A DNA stretch of 64,000 nucleotides from an uncultured Neglectibacter sp. (GCA_937958185.1 CALFFN010000005.1:1-64000), one strand, 5' to 3'; counted from the stretch's first letter, positions 7,960 to 17,218 are shown. The notes: generated from the letters alone by a model not told the origin. Numbers and translations: made by a program.

Positions 7960-10038
7960 TTGCCGATCACGGTTGCAAAGACCGCCGGGTTCTGCTTTGG
8001 CGTGGACCGGGCGGTGAATACGGTATATGACCTGCTGAAAAACGGCAAAAAAGTGGCGACGCTGGGTCCCATTATCCACAATCCCCAAATCGTGGAGGAC
8101 CTGCGGCGCAGGGGCGTAGAAACGATCGGATCCCCCGCGGATATTCCTCCGGGATACACGCTGGTCATTCGTTCCCACGGCGTTCCGGCAAGGACTATAG
8201 AGGAAATGGAGGAGCTGGGGCTGCCCTATGTGGACGCCACCTGTCCCTTTGTGAAAAAAATACACCTGCTTGCCCGTCAGGCAGGGGAGGAGCACAAGGT
8301 GTTCCTGCTCTGTGGGGACGAAAACCACCCGGAGGTGCAGGGGATCATCGGGCACTGTGCCGGAGAGCACTATGTGATACGGGATCATGCGGAACTGGAA
8401 AATTTACTGAAAAATGACCCGGATTTGGCAAAAAAATCGGTAGTAATCGCCGCACAAACTACTTTTCACACGGAAGAATGGCAAAATTGTTTGGAAACTC
8501 TGAAAAAAGCCTGTACAAATGCCACGGTTTTTGCTACAATATGTAATGCAACTGTGGAGCGTCAGGCGGAGGCGCGGTCTCTTGCCCGGCAATGCGACTG
8601 TATGGTCGTTATCGGCGGCAGGGACAGCTCGAACACGGCAAAGCTGCGGGATATCTGTGCGGAATACTGCAAAACGTATCTTGTGGAAACTGCGGACGAG
8701 TTACCGACCTTGCCGGGAAAACTTCGCATTGGCATTACTGCGGGAGCGTCCACGCCCGCAAGGATTATAAAGGAGGCACTTGTTACCATGACAGAAGTAA
8801 ACACCAATGAGCAAAATTTTGAGGAGATGCTTGAGGAATCCCTCAAAAGCTTAAATACAGACGAAAAGGTACACGGTGTTGTCGTTGGGATATCTCCCAC
8901 GGAAGTGTACGTTGACGTCGGAAGGAAGCAGGCAGGCTTTATCCCGGCAGCGGAATTGTCCAACGATCCCTCGGTCCGCCCTGAGGACGTGGTCAAGCTG
9001 GGAGACGAAATGGATTTGCTCATTATGAAGACCAATGACCAGGAAGGCACCATCATGCTTTCCAAGCGCCGGGTAGACGCCATGCGCGGCTGGGAGGACA
9101 TCGAGAAGGCACAGGAATCCGGCGAAGTGCTGGAGGGCAAGGTCATCGAAGTCGTCAAGGGCGGCGTGATCGTCCTGAAGGGCGCCATGCGCATCTTTGT
9201 TCCCGCATCTCAGGCAACCGCTTCCCGCGGGGAAGAGCTGGAGCCCCTGAAGGGTCAGGAGGTCAAATTCCGTATTCTGGAGGTCAATCCCCAGCGCCGC
9301 CGTGCGGTGGGTTCCATTCGCAGCGTGCTCCGCGATGAGCGCAAGGCGCGGGAGGAAGAGTTCTGGCAGAATATCGAAGAAGGTCAGAAGTTCACCGGGA
9401 AGGTCAAGTCCCTTACCAATTTCGGCGCGTTTGTGGATCTGGGCGGCGTAGACGGCATGGTCCATGTGTCCGAGCTGTCCTGGAACCGTATCCGCCACCC
9501 CAGCGAGGTGATAAACGTTGGGGACACTGTAGATGTGTACGTCAAGTCGCTGGACCGGGAGAACAACAGGATTTCCCTGGGCTATAAGCGCCCCGAGGAC
9601 AACCCCTGGGTCAAGATGGAAAACGAGTATCCCGTGGGTACGGTGTGCGAGGTAAAGATCGTAGGGCTGACCCAGTTCGGCGCGTTTGCCAGCGTGATCC
9701 CCGGCATTGACGGTCTGATCCATATTTCCCAGATCGCGGACCACCGTATCGAAAAGCCCCAGGACGTGCTGAAGGTGGGCGATACCGTTACGGTGAAGAT
9801 CACCGAGATCGACTTTGACCGCCACAGAGTGTCCCTGTCCATTCGGGCGCTGCTGGAGGAGCAGAAAGCCGCCGAAGATGAGGCTGCCGCCAATGCTCCC
9901 GCTGAGGAGGTCGTTTACGTAGCCGGCGAGGGCGATACCCCCGCCCCGGAGACCGAGGAACCCTCCGCTGAGGAAGCGCCTGTAGAGGAAGCTCCTGTGG
10001 AAGAGGCAGCCCCGGAAGAGGCTCCTGCCGAGGAATAA
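7960..10038 (+). CDS. ispH: IspH (HMBPP reductase) fused to four S1 RNA-binding domains
   Basis: A 692-residue fusion. Residues 1-~280 are 4-hydroxy-3-methylbut-2-enyl diphosphate reductase, the last step of the MEP isoprenoid pathway. The cluster cysteines are visible in TAGFCFGV (Cys12), DATCPFV and FATICNAT. From residue ~300 there are four S1 OB-fold repeats (for example KVHGVVVGISPTEVYVDVG, FTGKVKSLTNFGAFVDLG), resembling ribosomal protein S1. The tail is acidic (EEAPVEEAPVEEAAPEEAPAEE). AAAGGAGGAGG (7943-7953) selects TTG 7960, although the frame is open from 7810. This fusion is known in Clostridia. Confidence 0.95.
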   Translation: MPITVAKTAGFCFGVDRAVNTVYDLLKNGKKVATLGPIIHNPQIVEDLRRRGVETIGSPADIPPGYTLVIRSHGVPARTIEEMEELGLPYVDATCPFVKKIHLLARQAGEEHKVFLLCGDENHPEVQGIIGHCAGEHYVIRDHAELENLLKNDPDLAKKSVVIAAQTTFHTEEWQNCLETLKKACTNATVFATICNATVERQAEARSLARQCDCMVVIGGRDSSNTAKLRDICAEYCKTYLVETADELPTLPGKLRIGITAGASTPARIIKEALVTMTEVNTNEQNFEEMLEESLKSLNTDEKVHGVVVGISPTEVYVDVGRKQAGFIPAAELSNDPSVRPEDVVKLGDEMDLLIMKTNDQEGTIMLSKRRVDAMRGWEDIEKAQESGEVLEGKVIEVVKGGVIVLKGAMRIFVPASQATASRGEELEPLKGQEVKFRILEVNPQRRRAVGSIRSVLRDERKAREEEFWQNIEEGQKFTGKVKSLTNFGAFVDLGGVDGMVHVSELSWNRIRHPSEVINVGDTVDVYVKSLDRENNRISLGYKRPEDNPWVKMENEYPVGTVCEVKIVGLTQFGAFASVIPGIDGLIHISQIADHRIEKPQDVLKVGDTVTVKITEIDFDRHRVSLSIRALLEEQKAAEDEAAANAPAEEVVYVAGEGDTPAPETEEPSAEEAPVEEAPVEEAAPEEAPAEE

Positions 10039-10090
10039 AACAGGTATTTGGAGATAGAAAGCAAAGAAGGGTCGGGGCGCCTGCCCCGAT

Positions 10091-10129
10091 ACTCCCACCG
10101 GGTCTTTTCTGGGAACCGGGGGAGTTTTC
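10091..10129 (+). terminator. Possible terminator after ispH-S1
   Basis: ACTCCCACCGG and CCGGGGGAGT pair with one mismatch around a 14-base loop and are followed by only TTTT. A smaller GGGGCGCCTGCCCC hairpin precedes it. The weak T-tract leaves termination uncertain. Confidence 0.45.
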
Positions 10130-10226
10130 CTTTGGTATCCCAGTTCCCTGTACGAAGAACGTAAAAAATCTTGATCGTCCGGGCTTTTGTTAGGAGGACG
10201 GGCGGTCAAACTGGAGGCAAAGACCC

Positions 10227-12602
10227 ATGAAGCGAGTAAAGAAACCTGTCTTTTTTGTGGTGCTGATTTTGATAGCGGCGCTGGTGTACACGTCCCTGTT
10301 CGGCGTGTACGGGCAGAATGGCGACTTCAAAACCACGATCATCAAGGGGGCGGGAGATATCCGATGGGGTATCGACATCAGAGGCGGCGTAGAAGCCACC
10401 TTCAGCCCCGCCGGAGATGTAAAGGCGACCAGCGAGCAGCTCAGCTCCGCTAAGGAAATCGTGGAGACCCGTATGGTGTCCCAGAACATTACAGACTATG
10501 AGCTGTATACCGACGAGACAAATAACCGCATTATCGTACGCTTCCCCTGGAAGAGCGATGAGAAGGATTTTGACCCCGAGGAAGCCATCAATGAGCTGTC
10601 CGCTACCGCTCTGCTGACCTTCCGCGAGGGCGGCGAATACGCCACCATGGATTACGACGAAAACGGCGAGCCGGTATACAAGACGCCCTCCGGCACCACG
10701 GCTGAGAATATCATTCTCGAGGGTGCGGAGGTGGTCAGCGCCCAGCCCGCTGTGAATAACGACCAGGAAACCGGCGCGACCCAGTATGTGGTTTCCCTGG
10801 AGTTCAGCGACGAGGGCGCGAAGAAGTTTGCGGAAGCCACCGAGCGGCTGCAGGGACAGACCATCTCCATCTGGATGGACGATGTGCGGCTGTCCGCGCC
10901 CACGGTCAACGCTGTGATCTCCGACGGCAAGTGCGTCATCGAGGGTAACTTCACCAGCGAGACCGCTACCCAGCTGGCGGCGCAGATCCAGGCAGGCGCC
11001 CTGCCCTTTGCCCTGGAAACCTCCAACTTTAACGCTTTGGCGCCCACTCTTGGTTCCCAGGCATTGGACGCCATGCTGCTGGCAGGTATCATCGCCTTTG
11101 TGGTGATCGCCGTGCTGATGATCGTTTGCTTCCGGCTGCCCGGCGTGGTCGCCACCATCAGCCTGGCAGGTCAGATGGGCTTGGTATTTGCCGCTGTTTC
11201 CGGCTTTTTCCCCAATATGAATTCCTTTACGATGACCCTGCCCGGCATTGCGGGTATCATTCTTTCCATCGGTATCGGCGTGGACGCCAATGTGATCACC
11301 GCCAGCCGTGTCCGGGAAGAGCTGCGCAACGGCAAGACATTGGACGGCGCTTTGCAGAAAGGCTTCCAGAGCAGCTTCTGGGCGATTTTTGACGGCAATA
11401 TTACCACTGCCATCGTGGCGATCATGCTGATGGGAGTGTTTGGACCCAGCAATATCCTGTCCATGATCTTCGGCGAATCCACCACGGGTTCCATCTTCTC
11501 CTTCGGCTACACCCTGCTGATCGGTATTATCGCGAACTTCGTCATGGGTGTGCTTGCTACCAGATTGATGACCCTGTCCCTGGCTGGCTTCAAGTGCTTC
11601 CACAAGAAGGGGCTTTTCGGCGTTTCCGAAAAGGAGAGCCAGCCGGAGGCTGCGGAAAAGAAAGAACTGCATATCGACTTCTGCGGCAAGAAGAAGGTTT
11701 ACTTCATCATTTCCGCCGCTCTGGTCGTGGTTGGTCTGCTTGCCAGCATCGTGGTAGGACCCAAGCTGGATATCCAGTTTGCCGGCGGCGCCATGATCCG
11801 TTATTCCGTGGACGGCAGCGATGTTTCTCCCGACGCGATCCAGTCTGTCATCAAGGACAAGCTGGGCAAGGACTGCTCCGTAGCGGTGAACCAGGATATC
11901 AATTCCGACGCCAAGCACGTGACCGTGTCCTTCTCCGGCAACCAGAGCATGACCCCCGACGAGCAGACCGAGGTGGCAACCACCTTGAGCGAGGCTTTTG
12001 ACGAGGCAAACTTCACCCTGCTGGAATCCAACTCTGTGGACGCCACCATGGGCGCGAGATTCTTCCAGAAATGTCTGGCGTGCTTTGCATTGACCACGAT
12101 CCTGCTGCTGGTGTACATCGCCCTGCGGTTCAAGAAGATCGGCGGCTTGTCCGCCGGCGTCACGGCGATCATTGCACTGCTTCACGATATCATCCTGTCC
12201 TTCTGCGTGTTTGTCATCTTCGGCATGGCGATCAACGACATTTTCATTGCCGTTGTGCTGACGATTTTGGGCTACTCCCTGAACAGCACCATCGTCATTT
12301 ATGACCGTGTCCGGGAAAACAGGCGGAAGATGGGACCCCGCACCGGGTACAATGAGATCATGAACGCCAGTATGAACCAGACGCTGGGGCGTACCCTGCT
12401 GACCTCCCTGACCACCTTCCTTGCTCTGCTGGTGGTGTGCGTAGTGGCAATGATCTACGGTATCAGTACCGTTGTTTCCTTCGCTTTGCCCATGATGGCA
12501 GGCGTTGTGGCGGGCTGCTTCTCGTCTCAGTGCGTTGCCCCCTGCCTCTTTGCCTTCTGGCAGGCGCGCAAGCGGGAAAAGCTGAGCGCCGCCAAAAAAT
12601 AA
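10227..12602 (+). CDS. secDF: SecD-SecF fusion protein, protein-export accessory subunit
   Basis: A 791-residue fused SecDF that uses the proton gradient to help SecYEG/SecA release secreted proteins. The SecD half has one N-terminal TM helix, GIDIRGGVEATF near residue 48, a large periplasmic-type domain and a six-helix RND unit with GIGVDANVITASRVREEL. The SecF half starts near residue 480 (KKVYFIISAALVVVGLL), contains DIQFAGGAMIRYSV, and a second RND unit with YSLNSTIVIYDRVRENRR. GGAGG precedes ATG 10227. A strong terminator follows, so it is probably monocistronic. Confidence 0.96.
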   Translation: MKRVKKPVFFVVLILIAALVYTSLFGVYGQNGDFKTTIIKGAGDIRWGIDIRGGVEATFSPAGDVKATSEQLSSAKEIVETRMVSQNITDYELYTDETNNRIIVRFPWKSDEKDFDPEEAINELSATALLTFREGGEYATMDYDENGEPVYKTPSGTTAENIILEGAEVVSAQPAVNNDQETGATQYVVSLEFSDEGAKKFAEATERLQGQTISIWMDDVRLSAPTVNAVISDGKCVIEGNFTSETATQLAAQIQAGALPFALETSNFNALAPTLGSQALDAMLLAGIIAFVVIAVLMIVCFRLPGVVATISLAGQMGLVFAAVSGFFPNMNSFTMTLPGIAGIILSIGIGVDANVITASRVREELRNGKTLDGALQKGFQSSFWAIFDGNITTAIVAIMLMGVFGPSNILSMIFGESTTGSIFSFGYTLLIGIIANFVMGVLATRLMTLSLAGFKCFHKKGLFGVSEKESQPEAAEKKELHIDFCGKKKVYFIISAALVVVGLLASIVVGPKLDIQFAGGAMIRYSVDGSDVSPDAIQSVIKDKLGKDCSVAVNQDINSDAKHVTVSFSGNQSMTPDEQTEVATTLSEAFDEANFTLLESNSVDATMGARFFQKCLACFALTTILLLVYIALRFKKIGGLSAGVTAIIALLHDIILSFCVFVIFGMAINDIFIAVVLTILGYSLNSTIVIYDRVRENRRKMGPRTGYNEIMNASMNQTLGRTLLTSLTTFLALLVVCVVAMIYGISTVVSFALPMMAGVVAGCFSSQCVAPCLFAFWQARKREKLSAAKK

Positions 12603-12633
12603 ATGAGCGGCTTTTGATTCATTGGTAACAGGT

Positions 12634-12670
12634 AAACACCCTGTGGGGATTTCCCCACAGGGTGTTTTTT
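12634..12670. terminator. Bidirectional terminator between secDF and sodC
   Basis: AAACACCCTGTGGGGA and TCCCCACAGGGTGTTT form a 16-bp stem with a two-base loop. The T-run to the right serves secDF and the A-run to the left serves the convergent superoxide dismutase gene. Confidence 0.92.
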
Positions 12671-12698
12671 GTGCGGCTCAATGAATCCGGCAGGGGTT

Positions 12699-13202
12699 TT
12701 ACCGAATGACCCCGCAGGCGATCATTTCCCCGGCATTGCCGGAGGGCTGGGTAGTAAAGTCGTCCGGGGCGGCGTGAATGACAAGGGTGCGTCCCAGAAT
12801 ATCCCGAATGGTGAACCGGGAGGTCAAAAAGGAGGTCCACGCATAGCCGTTTCCGGCAAACAGCGGGGGCAGATCCCCCATGTGCTGGGGGTGGGGCAGC
12901 TCCGCCGGGTTCAGGTGCCCGTCCGCGTCGGCAAATTCCTGCTCCGGCGTGCCCGTACAGCTGCGCCCGCTGTGAATGTGAAAGCCGAAAATGCCGGAAG
13001 GGTTTTCCGCCCGGTTGGGCAGCCCCCAAACCTCCGCCAGCACCAACACCCCTGCCGGAGTCTGAAAAAATTTTACGCTGCCCAGAAGCCGCGGGTGCTC
13101 CCGATTTCCCCGAATTGCCGCCCATGCGTTTGCCCGGCGGTTCAGCCTGTGGCAAAAAGCCTGTGTGTTGCTGCTTATCAATGTTGTCACCGTCTTTCCC
13201 AA
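12699..13202 (-). CDS. sodC: Copper/zinc superoxide dismutase family protein
   Basis: About 165 residues of the SodC family, dismutating superoxide. The copper ligands appear in GFHIHSG; the bridging His is in GHLNP; zinc ligands follow in HPQHMGDLPP (two His and Asp); the last copper His and active-site region are in RTLVIHAAPDDF, and the family tail GNAGEMIACGVI is present. The disulphide-type cysteines (SCTG near the HxH motif, IACG at the end) are also present. No signal peptide is evident, which is unusual because most bacterial SodC are exported. The start is uncertain (TTG 13202, or an in-frame GTG/TTG up to seven codons later); no ATG is available. Confidence 0.85.
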   Translation of the reverse strand: MGKTVTTLISSNTQAFCHRLNRRANAWAAIRGNREHPRLLGSVKFFQTPAGVLVLAEVWGLPNRAENPSGIFGFHIHSGRSCTGTPEQEFADADGHLNPAELPHPQHMGDLPPLFAGNGYAWTSFLTSRFTIRDILGRTLVIHAAPDDFTTQPSGNAGEMIACGVIR

Positions 13203-13315
13203 ATTCTGTTTTTATTTTTATGCGCCGGTGCCGCCTGATACGACCTGGGACAACGCATATTTCTTTTTTGCCTGCACAACCTAACAGGGAGAACCGAAAA
13301 ACAGGGGGAGTCAGC

Positions 13316-13621
13316 ATGAGCGACCGAAAAAAGCCGATCGAGTACCACGAACACGATACGCCGAAAGAGGATAATTTCCCGGAGCTGTCCAACGTGGCGT
13401 CTGCCACGGAGTGCACCGGGCTGATGTACCGCGTGCCTATGGACGGTGAGGAATGGGAAGCCTACCAGCAGCTGTCAAGCATGGAAATTCCCAAGATAGA
13501 CGAAGAGATGGAGGAATCCCTTCAGCAGAAGCTGCACCGTGCGGACACCGCGGAAGAAGCGGGAAAAGCGGTGGAAGAAGCCTCCGGCGGGGAATATAGC
13601 CCCAGGCATATGAAAGAGTAA
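13316..13621 (+). CDS. Small acidic protein of unknown function
   Basis: 101 residues, rich in Glu/Asp and predicted soluble, beginning MSDRKKPIEYHEHDTPKED and ending SGGEYSPRHMKE. No domain is recognised. AGGGGGA just upstream supports ATG 13316; the open frame further back lacks a start signal. It is divergent from sodC and is followed by a structured repeat element. Confidence 0.6.
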   Translation: MSDRKKPIEYHEHDTPKEDNFPELSNVASATECTGLMYRVPMDGEEWEAYQQLSSMEIPKIDEEMEESLQQKLHRADTAEEAGKAVEEASGGEYSPRHMKE

Positions 13622-13850
13622 AAGGAGCAGCCGACAGACTGATCTCAGGCTGTCGATAAACCTTCTAGCCCAAAAAACGGAAGGGGGAAGATGTGTGAAA
13701 AAGCTGTTTCACAGCTTCCGGGCACCATCAGGGTCCCTCTCTCGCGTTTCAATTACAACTTATTGGGGAAATCTTTGATTTCCCCAATAAGTTTGAGCGT
13801 GTCAAAAAGGATTTTTGACACGCTTAGAGCAGCCGAAAGGCTGCTCCTTT
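13622..13850 (+). repeat. Structured intergenic repeat, family B, copy 1
   Basis: This gene-free stretch holds a string of hairpins: CGACAG-CTGA/TCAG-CTGTCG (13632-13655), TGTGAAA/TTTCACA (13694-13713), a perfect 17-bp stem AACTTATTGGGGAAATC/reverse complement with a TTT loop (13757-13793), GCGTGTCAAAAA/TTTTTGACACGC (13797-13823) and a terminator-like GAGCAGCC/GGCTGCTC plus CTTTT (13827-13850). Linkers such as CTGTCGATAAA, CAGGGTCCCTCTCTCGC, TTTCAATTACAA and GTTTGAGCG recur, inverted, at 36590-36788, whereas the stem sequences differ. Confidence 0.8.
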
Positions 13851-13853
13851 TAC

Positions 13854-13882
13854 TTGCGCTTTTTTGCTTTCCTTAGTATAAT
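13854..13882 (+). promoter_or_regulatory. Candidate promoter of the MBL-fold gene
   Basis: TTGCGC (13854-13859), 17 bp, TATAAT (13877-13882). A second candidate closer to the gene reads TTGTAT, 16 bp, TATAAC (about 13942-13969). Confidence 0.55.
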
Positions 13883-13985
13883 CAAGGGGAAAAGGGCGCT
13901 TTCCTTTGGGCGCTGTGAGAGAAAAAAGTCCTTCAACGAGTTGTATGATGGATTAAAAAACTTATAACGGGAGGTACTACATACC

Positions 13986-14615
13986 ATGTCGATCAAAATT
14001 AAATGGCTGGGGCATTCCTGCTTTGCGGCGGAGTGCCAAAATTACAAGATCGTGCTTGACCCCTTTCAGCCGGGAAGCGTGCCTGGGCTTCTGCCGGTTC
14101 AGGAGGAAGCCGATCTGGTGCTGTGCAGTCACGAACACTTTGACCACAATTACCGGGAGGGGGTAAAAATCCCCAAAGCAGCAAAAGATAACCCTTTCCG
14201 GGTGACTGCCCTTTCCTCGTACCATGATGATCAGCGGGGCGTGCTGCGCGGCAAGAACACCATTTTCCTGCTGGAAGCTGAAGGCATGAAGCTGGTGCAT
14301 TTCGGCGATATTGGCTGTATGCCCGGGGAATTGGTGCTGGAAAAGCTTCAGGGGGCAGACGCGGTGCTGATCCCCGTAGGGGGGCATTACACGGTGGACG
14401 CGGCAGGGGCGAAGGAGATTTTGGACCGGGTGCGGCCCCGGGTCATCGTCCCCATGCACTACCGTTCCCAGCGCTTCGGGTTTGATGTGCTGGGCACCTT
14501 GGACAGCTTTACCGATTTGTACGACACAGTGACCGTTTACGATACCGACACGCTGGAGCTCACGCCGGAAACGCCCGCGCAGGTTGCGGTGTTGACCTGC
14601 CCGACGGAGAGGTGA
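13986..14615 (+). CDS. MBL-fold metal-dependent hydrolase
   Basis: 209 residues with a metallo-beta-lactamase fold of the UPF0173/YtkL-like type. The metal-binding motif HxHxDH reads SHEHFDHN near residue 49. KIKWLGHSCF at the N-terminus is the usual opening of this subgroup. Further His/Asp ligands are in HFGDIGCMP and PMHYRSQRFGFD. Substrates are generally unknown; hydrolysis of a phosphoester or lactone-like bond is possible. GGGAGG lies upstream of ATG 13986. The DUF89 gene begins five bases after its stop, so both are probably one operon. Confidence 0.85.
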   Translation: MSIKIKWLGHSCFAAECQNYKIVLDPFQPGSVPGLLPVQEEADLVLCSHEHFDHNYREGVKIPKAAKDNPFRVTALSSYHDDQRGVLRGKNTIFLLEAEGMKLVHFGDIGCMPGELVLEKLQGADAVLIPVGGHYTVDAAGAKEILDRVRPRVIVPMHYRSQRFGFDVLGTLDSFTDLYDTVTVYDTDTLELTPETPAQVAVLTCPTER

Positions 14616-14619
14616 CGGA

Positions 14620-15510
14620 ATGAGGCTGAGCGCGGATTGTATCGTCTGCATGATAAAGCGCCAAGCGGAAAATCTGCGGGACCGTGCTGACGAAAATGGG
14701 AAAGCGGCGTATCTGAAAGAGGTGCTGCGGATCATTGCAGAAGCGCCGGAGGACGCTTCCGCCCCGGTCGTGACAGAGCGGTTGAACTGCCTGCACGAGG
14801 AATGGCTCGGCAGCCCTTTCAGCTTTCGGGAGCTGAAACGGACCTACAACGCCCTGATGATGGAAAAGGAGCAAATGATCGCGGCGGAGATCGCCGCTTC
14901 CGGCGACCCGCTCAAAGCGGCGCTGCAATATGCCCGGGTCGGAAATTACATAGATTTCGGGGCGATGGGCAGTGTCAGCGGGGAAAAGCTGCAAGACCTG
15001 CTTGCCGGGGCAAAAGATGAGATGATCGACGAAAAGGAGTTTTCCGCTTTTCAAAAAGAGCTTTCCGCCGGGAAACGGCTGGTCTATTGCCTGGATAACT
15101 GTGGAGAGATCGTGCTGGATAAGCTGCTGATGAAAGAAATCCGGCGGCAGTACCCCCAGATGGAAATCACCGCTTTGGTGCGGGGACGGGAAGTTTTGAA
15201 TGACGTGACCCGTGAAGACGCACAGGAGGTAGGGCTTGCCGAAGTGGCTGCTGTGCTGGATAACGGAACAGGCGTGGCAGGTACGGAGCTTTCCCTCCTT
15301 TCAGAGGAAGCCCAGGAAGCCATGCAGGAAGCTGATGTGGTCATTTCCAAGGGGCAGGGGAATTTTGAAACGCTTCACGGCTGCGGGCTGAACATTTACT
15401 ATCTCTTTTTGTGTAAATGCGATTATTTTACCCGCCGCTTCGGATTGGAGCGGTTTCAGGGAGTGTTTTTAAACGAGAGAAATCAAAAGCTGCGGAAAAA
15501 CCAGTCCTAG
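14620..15510 (+). CDS. DUF89 (ARMT1-like) damage-control phosphatase family protein
   Basis: 296 residues of the DUF89 family, metal-dependent phosphatases proposed to hydrolyse damaged or excess phosphometabolites. The N-terminus (MRLSADCIVCMIKRQAE) has the CxxC typical of the prokaryotic subgroup. The active-site region reads YCLDNCGEIVLDKLLM near residue 152, and the later ISKGQGNFETL block contributes a metal site. Length is normal. It follows the MBL-fold gene by a few bases and lies 13 bp before the fucosidase gene, suggesting an operon. Confidence 0.88.
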   Translation: MRLSADCIVCMIKRQAENLRDRADENGKAAYLKEVLRIIAEAPEDASAPVVTERLNCLHEEWLGSPFSFRELKRTYNALMMEKEQMIAAEIAASGDPLKAALQYARVGNYIDFGAMGSVSGEKLQDLLAGAKDEMIDEKEFSAFQKELSAGKRLVYCLDNCGEIVLDKLLMKEIRRQYPQMEITALVRGREVLNDVTREDAQEVGLAEVAAVLDNGTGVAGTELSLLSEEAQEAMQEADVVISKGQGNFETLHGCGLNIYYLFLCKCDYFTRRFGLERFQGVFLNERNQKLRKNQS

Positions 15511-15523
15511 GAGGAGCATGGGC

Positions 15524-16918
15524 ATGGAATATCAGAAAATCCCCGTGGAATTGCAGAGCAATTGGACCACGGATAATAATGGTTTCCCCTTGCTGGACAG
15601 CGAGGTGGAGCGATATTTGAGCGTCCGCCCCTCCGCGTCTCAGCTGCGGCAGGCGGAGCGCCCCTTTTATGCCTTTTTCCATTTTGGCATGAACACCGCC
15701 ACCGGCAGGGAATGGGGCAGCGGAAAGGAGATTGCCGCAGACTTTACCATTCGGGAGATCGACGCCGCCCAGTGGGTCAGCGCGGTAAAAAGCGCCGGCG
15801 CGACAGGGGTTATCCTGACCTGCAAGCACCACGACGGCTTTTGCCTGTGGGATACGGCGGCGACGGATTTTTCCGTCATGCACTCCCCCTGTGGCAGGGA
15901 TATCGTCCGGCAGGTTTCCGGCGCATGTGATGCCGCAGGGCTGGATTTTGGCGTGTACCTGTCTCCCTGGGACATGCACGAAAGCACTTACGGCGCCCCG
16001 GCATACAGCGACTTTTTCTGCCGCCAGCTTACGGAGCTTCTCACCGGGTATGGAAATATTTTCGAGGTCTGGTTCGATGGCGCAAAGGGGGAAACCGCCA
16101 AAGAGTTTGCCTACGATTGGGACAGGTATTACAAGCTGATCCGAAAATTGCAGCCTGCGGCAAACATTGCCGTCTGCGGTCCTGACCTGCGCTGGGTGGG
16201 AAACGAGGCGGGAAAGACCCGGGCGGCGGAGTTTTCCGTTGTGCCGGAAGCGCTGACCCGTGCCGAAACCGTGCAGAAGAACTCCCAGCACCGGGCGGAG
16301 GACGGGGAAGCCATGAAAGAGATTACCTCCTCCGACGAGGATTTGGGTTCCCGCCGGGTGCTGGAAAGGTCAGAAAAACTGTGCTGGTACCCTGCCGAGG
16401 TGGACGTGTCCATTCGCAGGGGGTGGTTCTACCACCGGGAGGAGGACAGCACGGTGAAGTCCGCCGATACGCTTTTTTCCATCTACCTGAATTCCGTGGG
16501 GAACAACTGCACCCTGCTGCTGAATATTCCCCCGAATCGGGAGGGGAAGCTCTGTGAAAAGGACGTGCAGGTATTGCAGGAGCTGGGCAGGAAGATTCGC
16601 TCTGTTACTCAAGACCCCATTTTGGAAGCGGCGCCGGGAAGGCTGACGGAGCGGCAGGGCGCGCTGACCTTTCCCTTTCCTGCCCCGGAGCGCCTGCGCT
16701 ACTGCGTTTTGGAGGAGGATATCGCGGAAAGCCAGCGGGTGGAAGCTTTTACGCTCTATCTGCGGCTGCCCTCCGGGAAATTGCAGGAGGCTGTTTCCGG
16801 CACAGTGATCGGTTCTAAGAAAATCATTCCTCTCAATGTCGAAGCAACGGGAGCAGTGCTGGTCATTCGCCAGTCCCGTTCCACCCCCGTTTTGAAAAAG
16901 GTGGGGTTTTACAGGTAG
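15524..16918 (+). CDS. Alpha-L-fucosidase (GH29)
   Basis: A 464-residue glycoside hydrolase family 29 enzyme that releases L-fucose from glycans. The catalytic domain starts at FYAFFHFGMNTATGREWG, with the conserved HHDGFCLWDT (residues ~105-114) and the nucleophile aspartate in EVWFDGAKGE (near residue 185). There is no signal peptide, so it should act on imported oligosaccharides in the cytoplasm. The C-terminal ~100 residues form a beta-sandwich-like domain. ATG 15524 was preferred because AGGAGG is 9 bp upstream; ATG 15518 is too close. The AT-rich R-M island begins directly after it. Confidence 0.93.
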   Translation: MEYQKIPVELQSNWTTDNNGFPLLDSEVERYLSVRPSASQLRQAERPFYAFFHFGMNTATGREWGSGKEIAADFTIREIDAAQWVSAVKSAGATGVILTCKHHDGFCLWDTAATDFSVMHSPCGRDIVRQVSGACDAAGLDFGVYLSPWDMHESTYGAPAYSDFFCRQLTELLTGYGNIFEVWFDGAKGETAKEFAYDWDRYYKLIRKLQPAANIAVCGPDLRWVGNEAGKTRAAEFSVVPEALTRAETVQKNSQHRAEDGEAMKEITSSDEDLGSRRVLERSEKLCWYPAEVDVSIRRGWFYHREEDSTVKSADTLFSIYLNSVGNNCTLLLNIPPNREGKLCEKDVQVLQELGRKIRSVTQDPILEAAPGRLTERQGALTFPFPAPERLRYCVLEEDIAESQRVEAFTLYLRLPSGKLQEAVSGTVIGSKKIIPLNVEATGAVLVIRQSRSTPVLKKVGFYR

Positions 16919-17152
16919 TCAAAAAATGGTACCCACTGTACTACCAAGTGCTCATAAGAAAATAGCACCCCAAATTACGATTGCATCATCGTCAGATAGG
17001 GTCGGTAAAAGAGATAACGGGCATTTGGTAAAATCCGAGTATCTGCAATGCTGTCAACAGATTGAATTTTCGGTAGCCTACGCCATATAGCGAGAAATAG
17101 AAACCATTGACAAGCGAATTTGCAAAAAATGCAGAATTTTTTAACTTGCAAC
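16919..17152. other. AT-rich gene-free segment at the left edge of the R-M island
   Basis: This 234-bp stretch has a lower GC content than the fucosidase gene beside it and contains no supported gene. On the minus strand an open stretch ends with ...LPTLSDDDAIVIWGAIFL and a stop near 16950. It may be the tail of a decayed gene brought in with the island, but it matches nothing I recognise. Confidence 0.5.
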
Positions 17153-17181
17153 TTGAGAACCTGAAGCAGTTTTGCTATAAT
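17153..17181 (+). promoter_or_regulatory. Promoter of the restriction-modification operon
   Basis: TTGAGA (17153-17158), 17 bp, and a consensus TATAAT (17176-17181) preceded by TGC, an extended -10 element. It lies about 38 bp before the methyltransferase start. Confidence 0.8.
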
Positions 17182-17218
17182 ATATCATGAATTAATTTAC
17201 AAGCAAGGAGGTGTGGAG

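Noticed and set aside
10206..12185. 659-codon open frame on the minus strand opposite secDF
   Set aside because: It is antisense to a well-supported gene, is very rich in His/Gly/Gln, and has no ribosome binding site; it results from GC-rich third codon positions.
13691..13876. 61-residue ORF inside the family B repeat
   Set aside because: The sequence is fully explained by hairpins of the repeat and by the following promoter.
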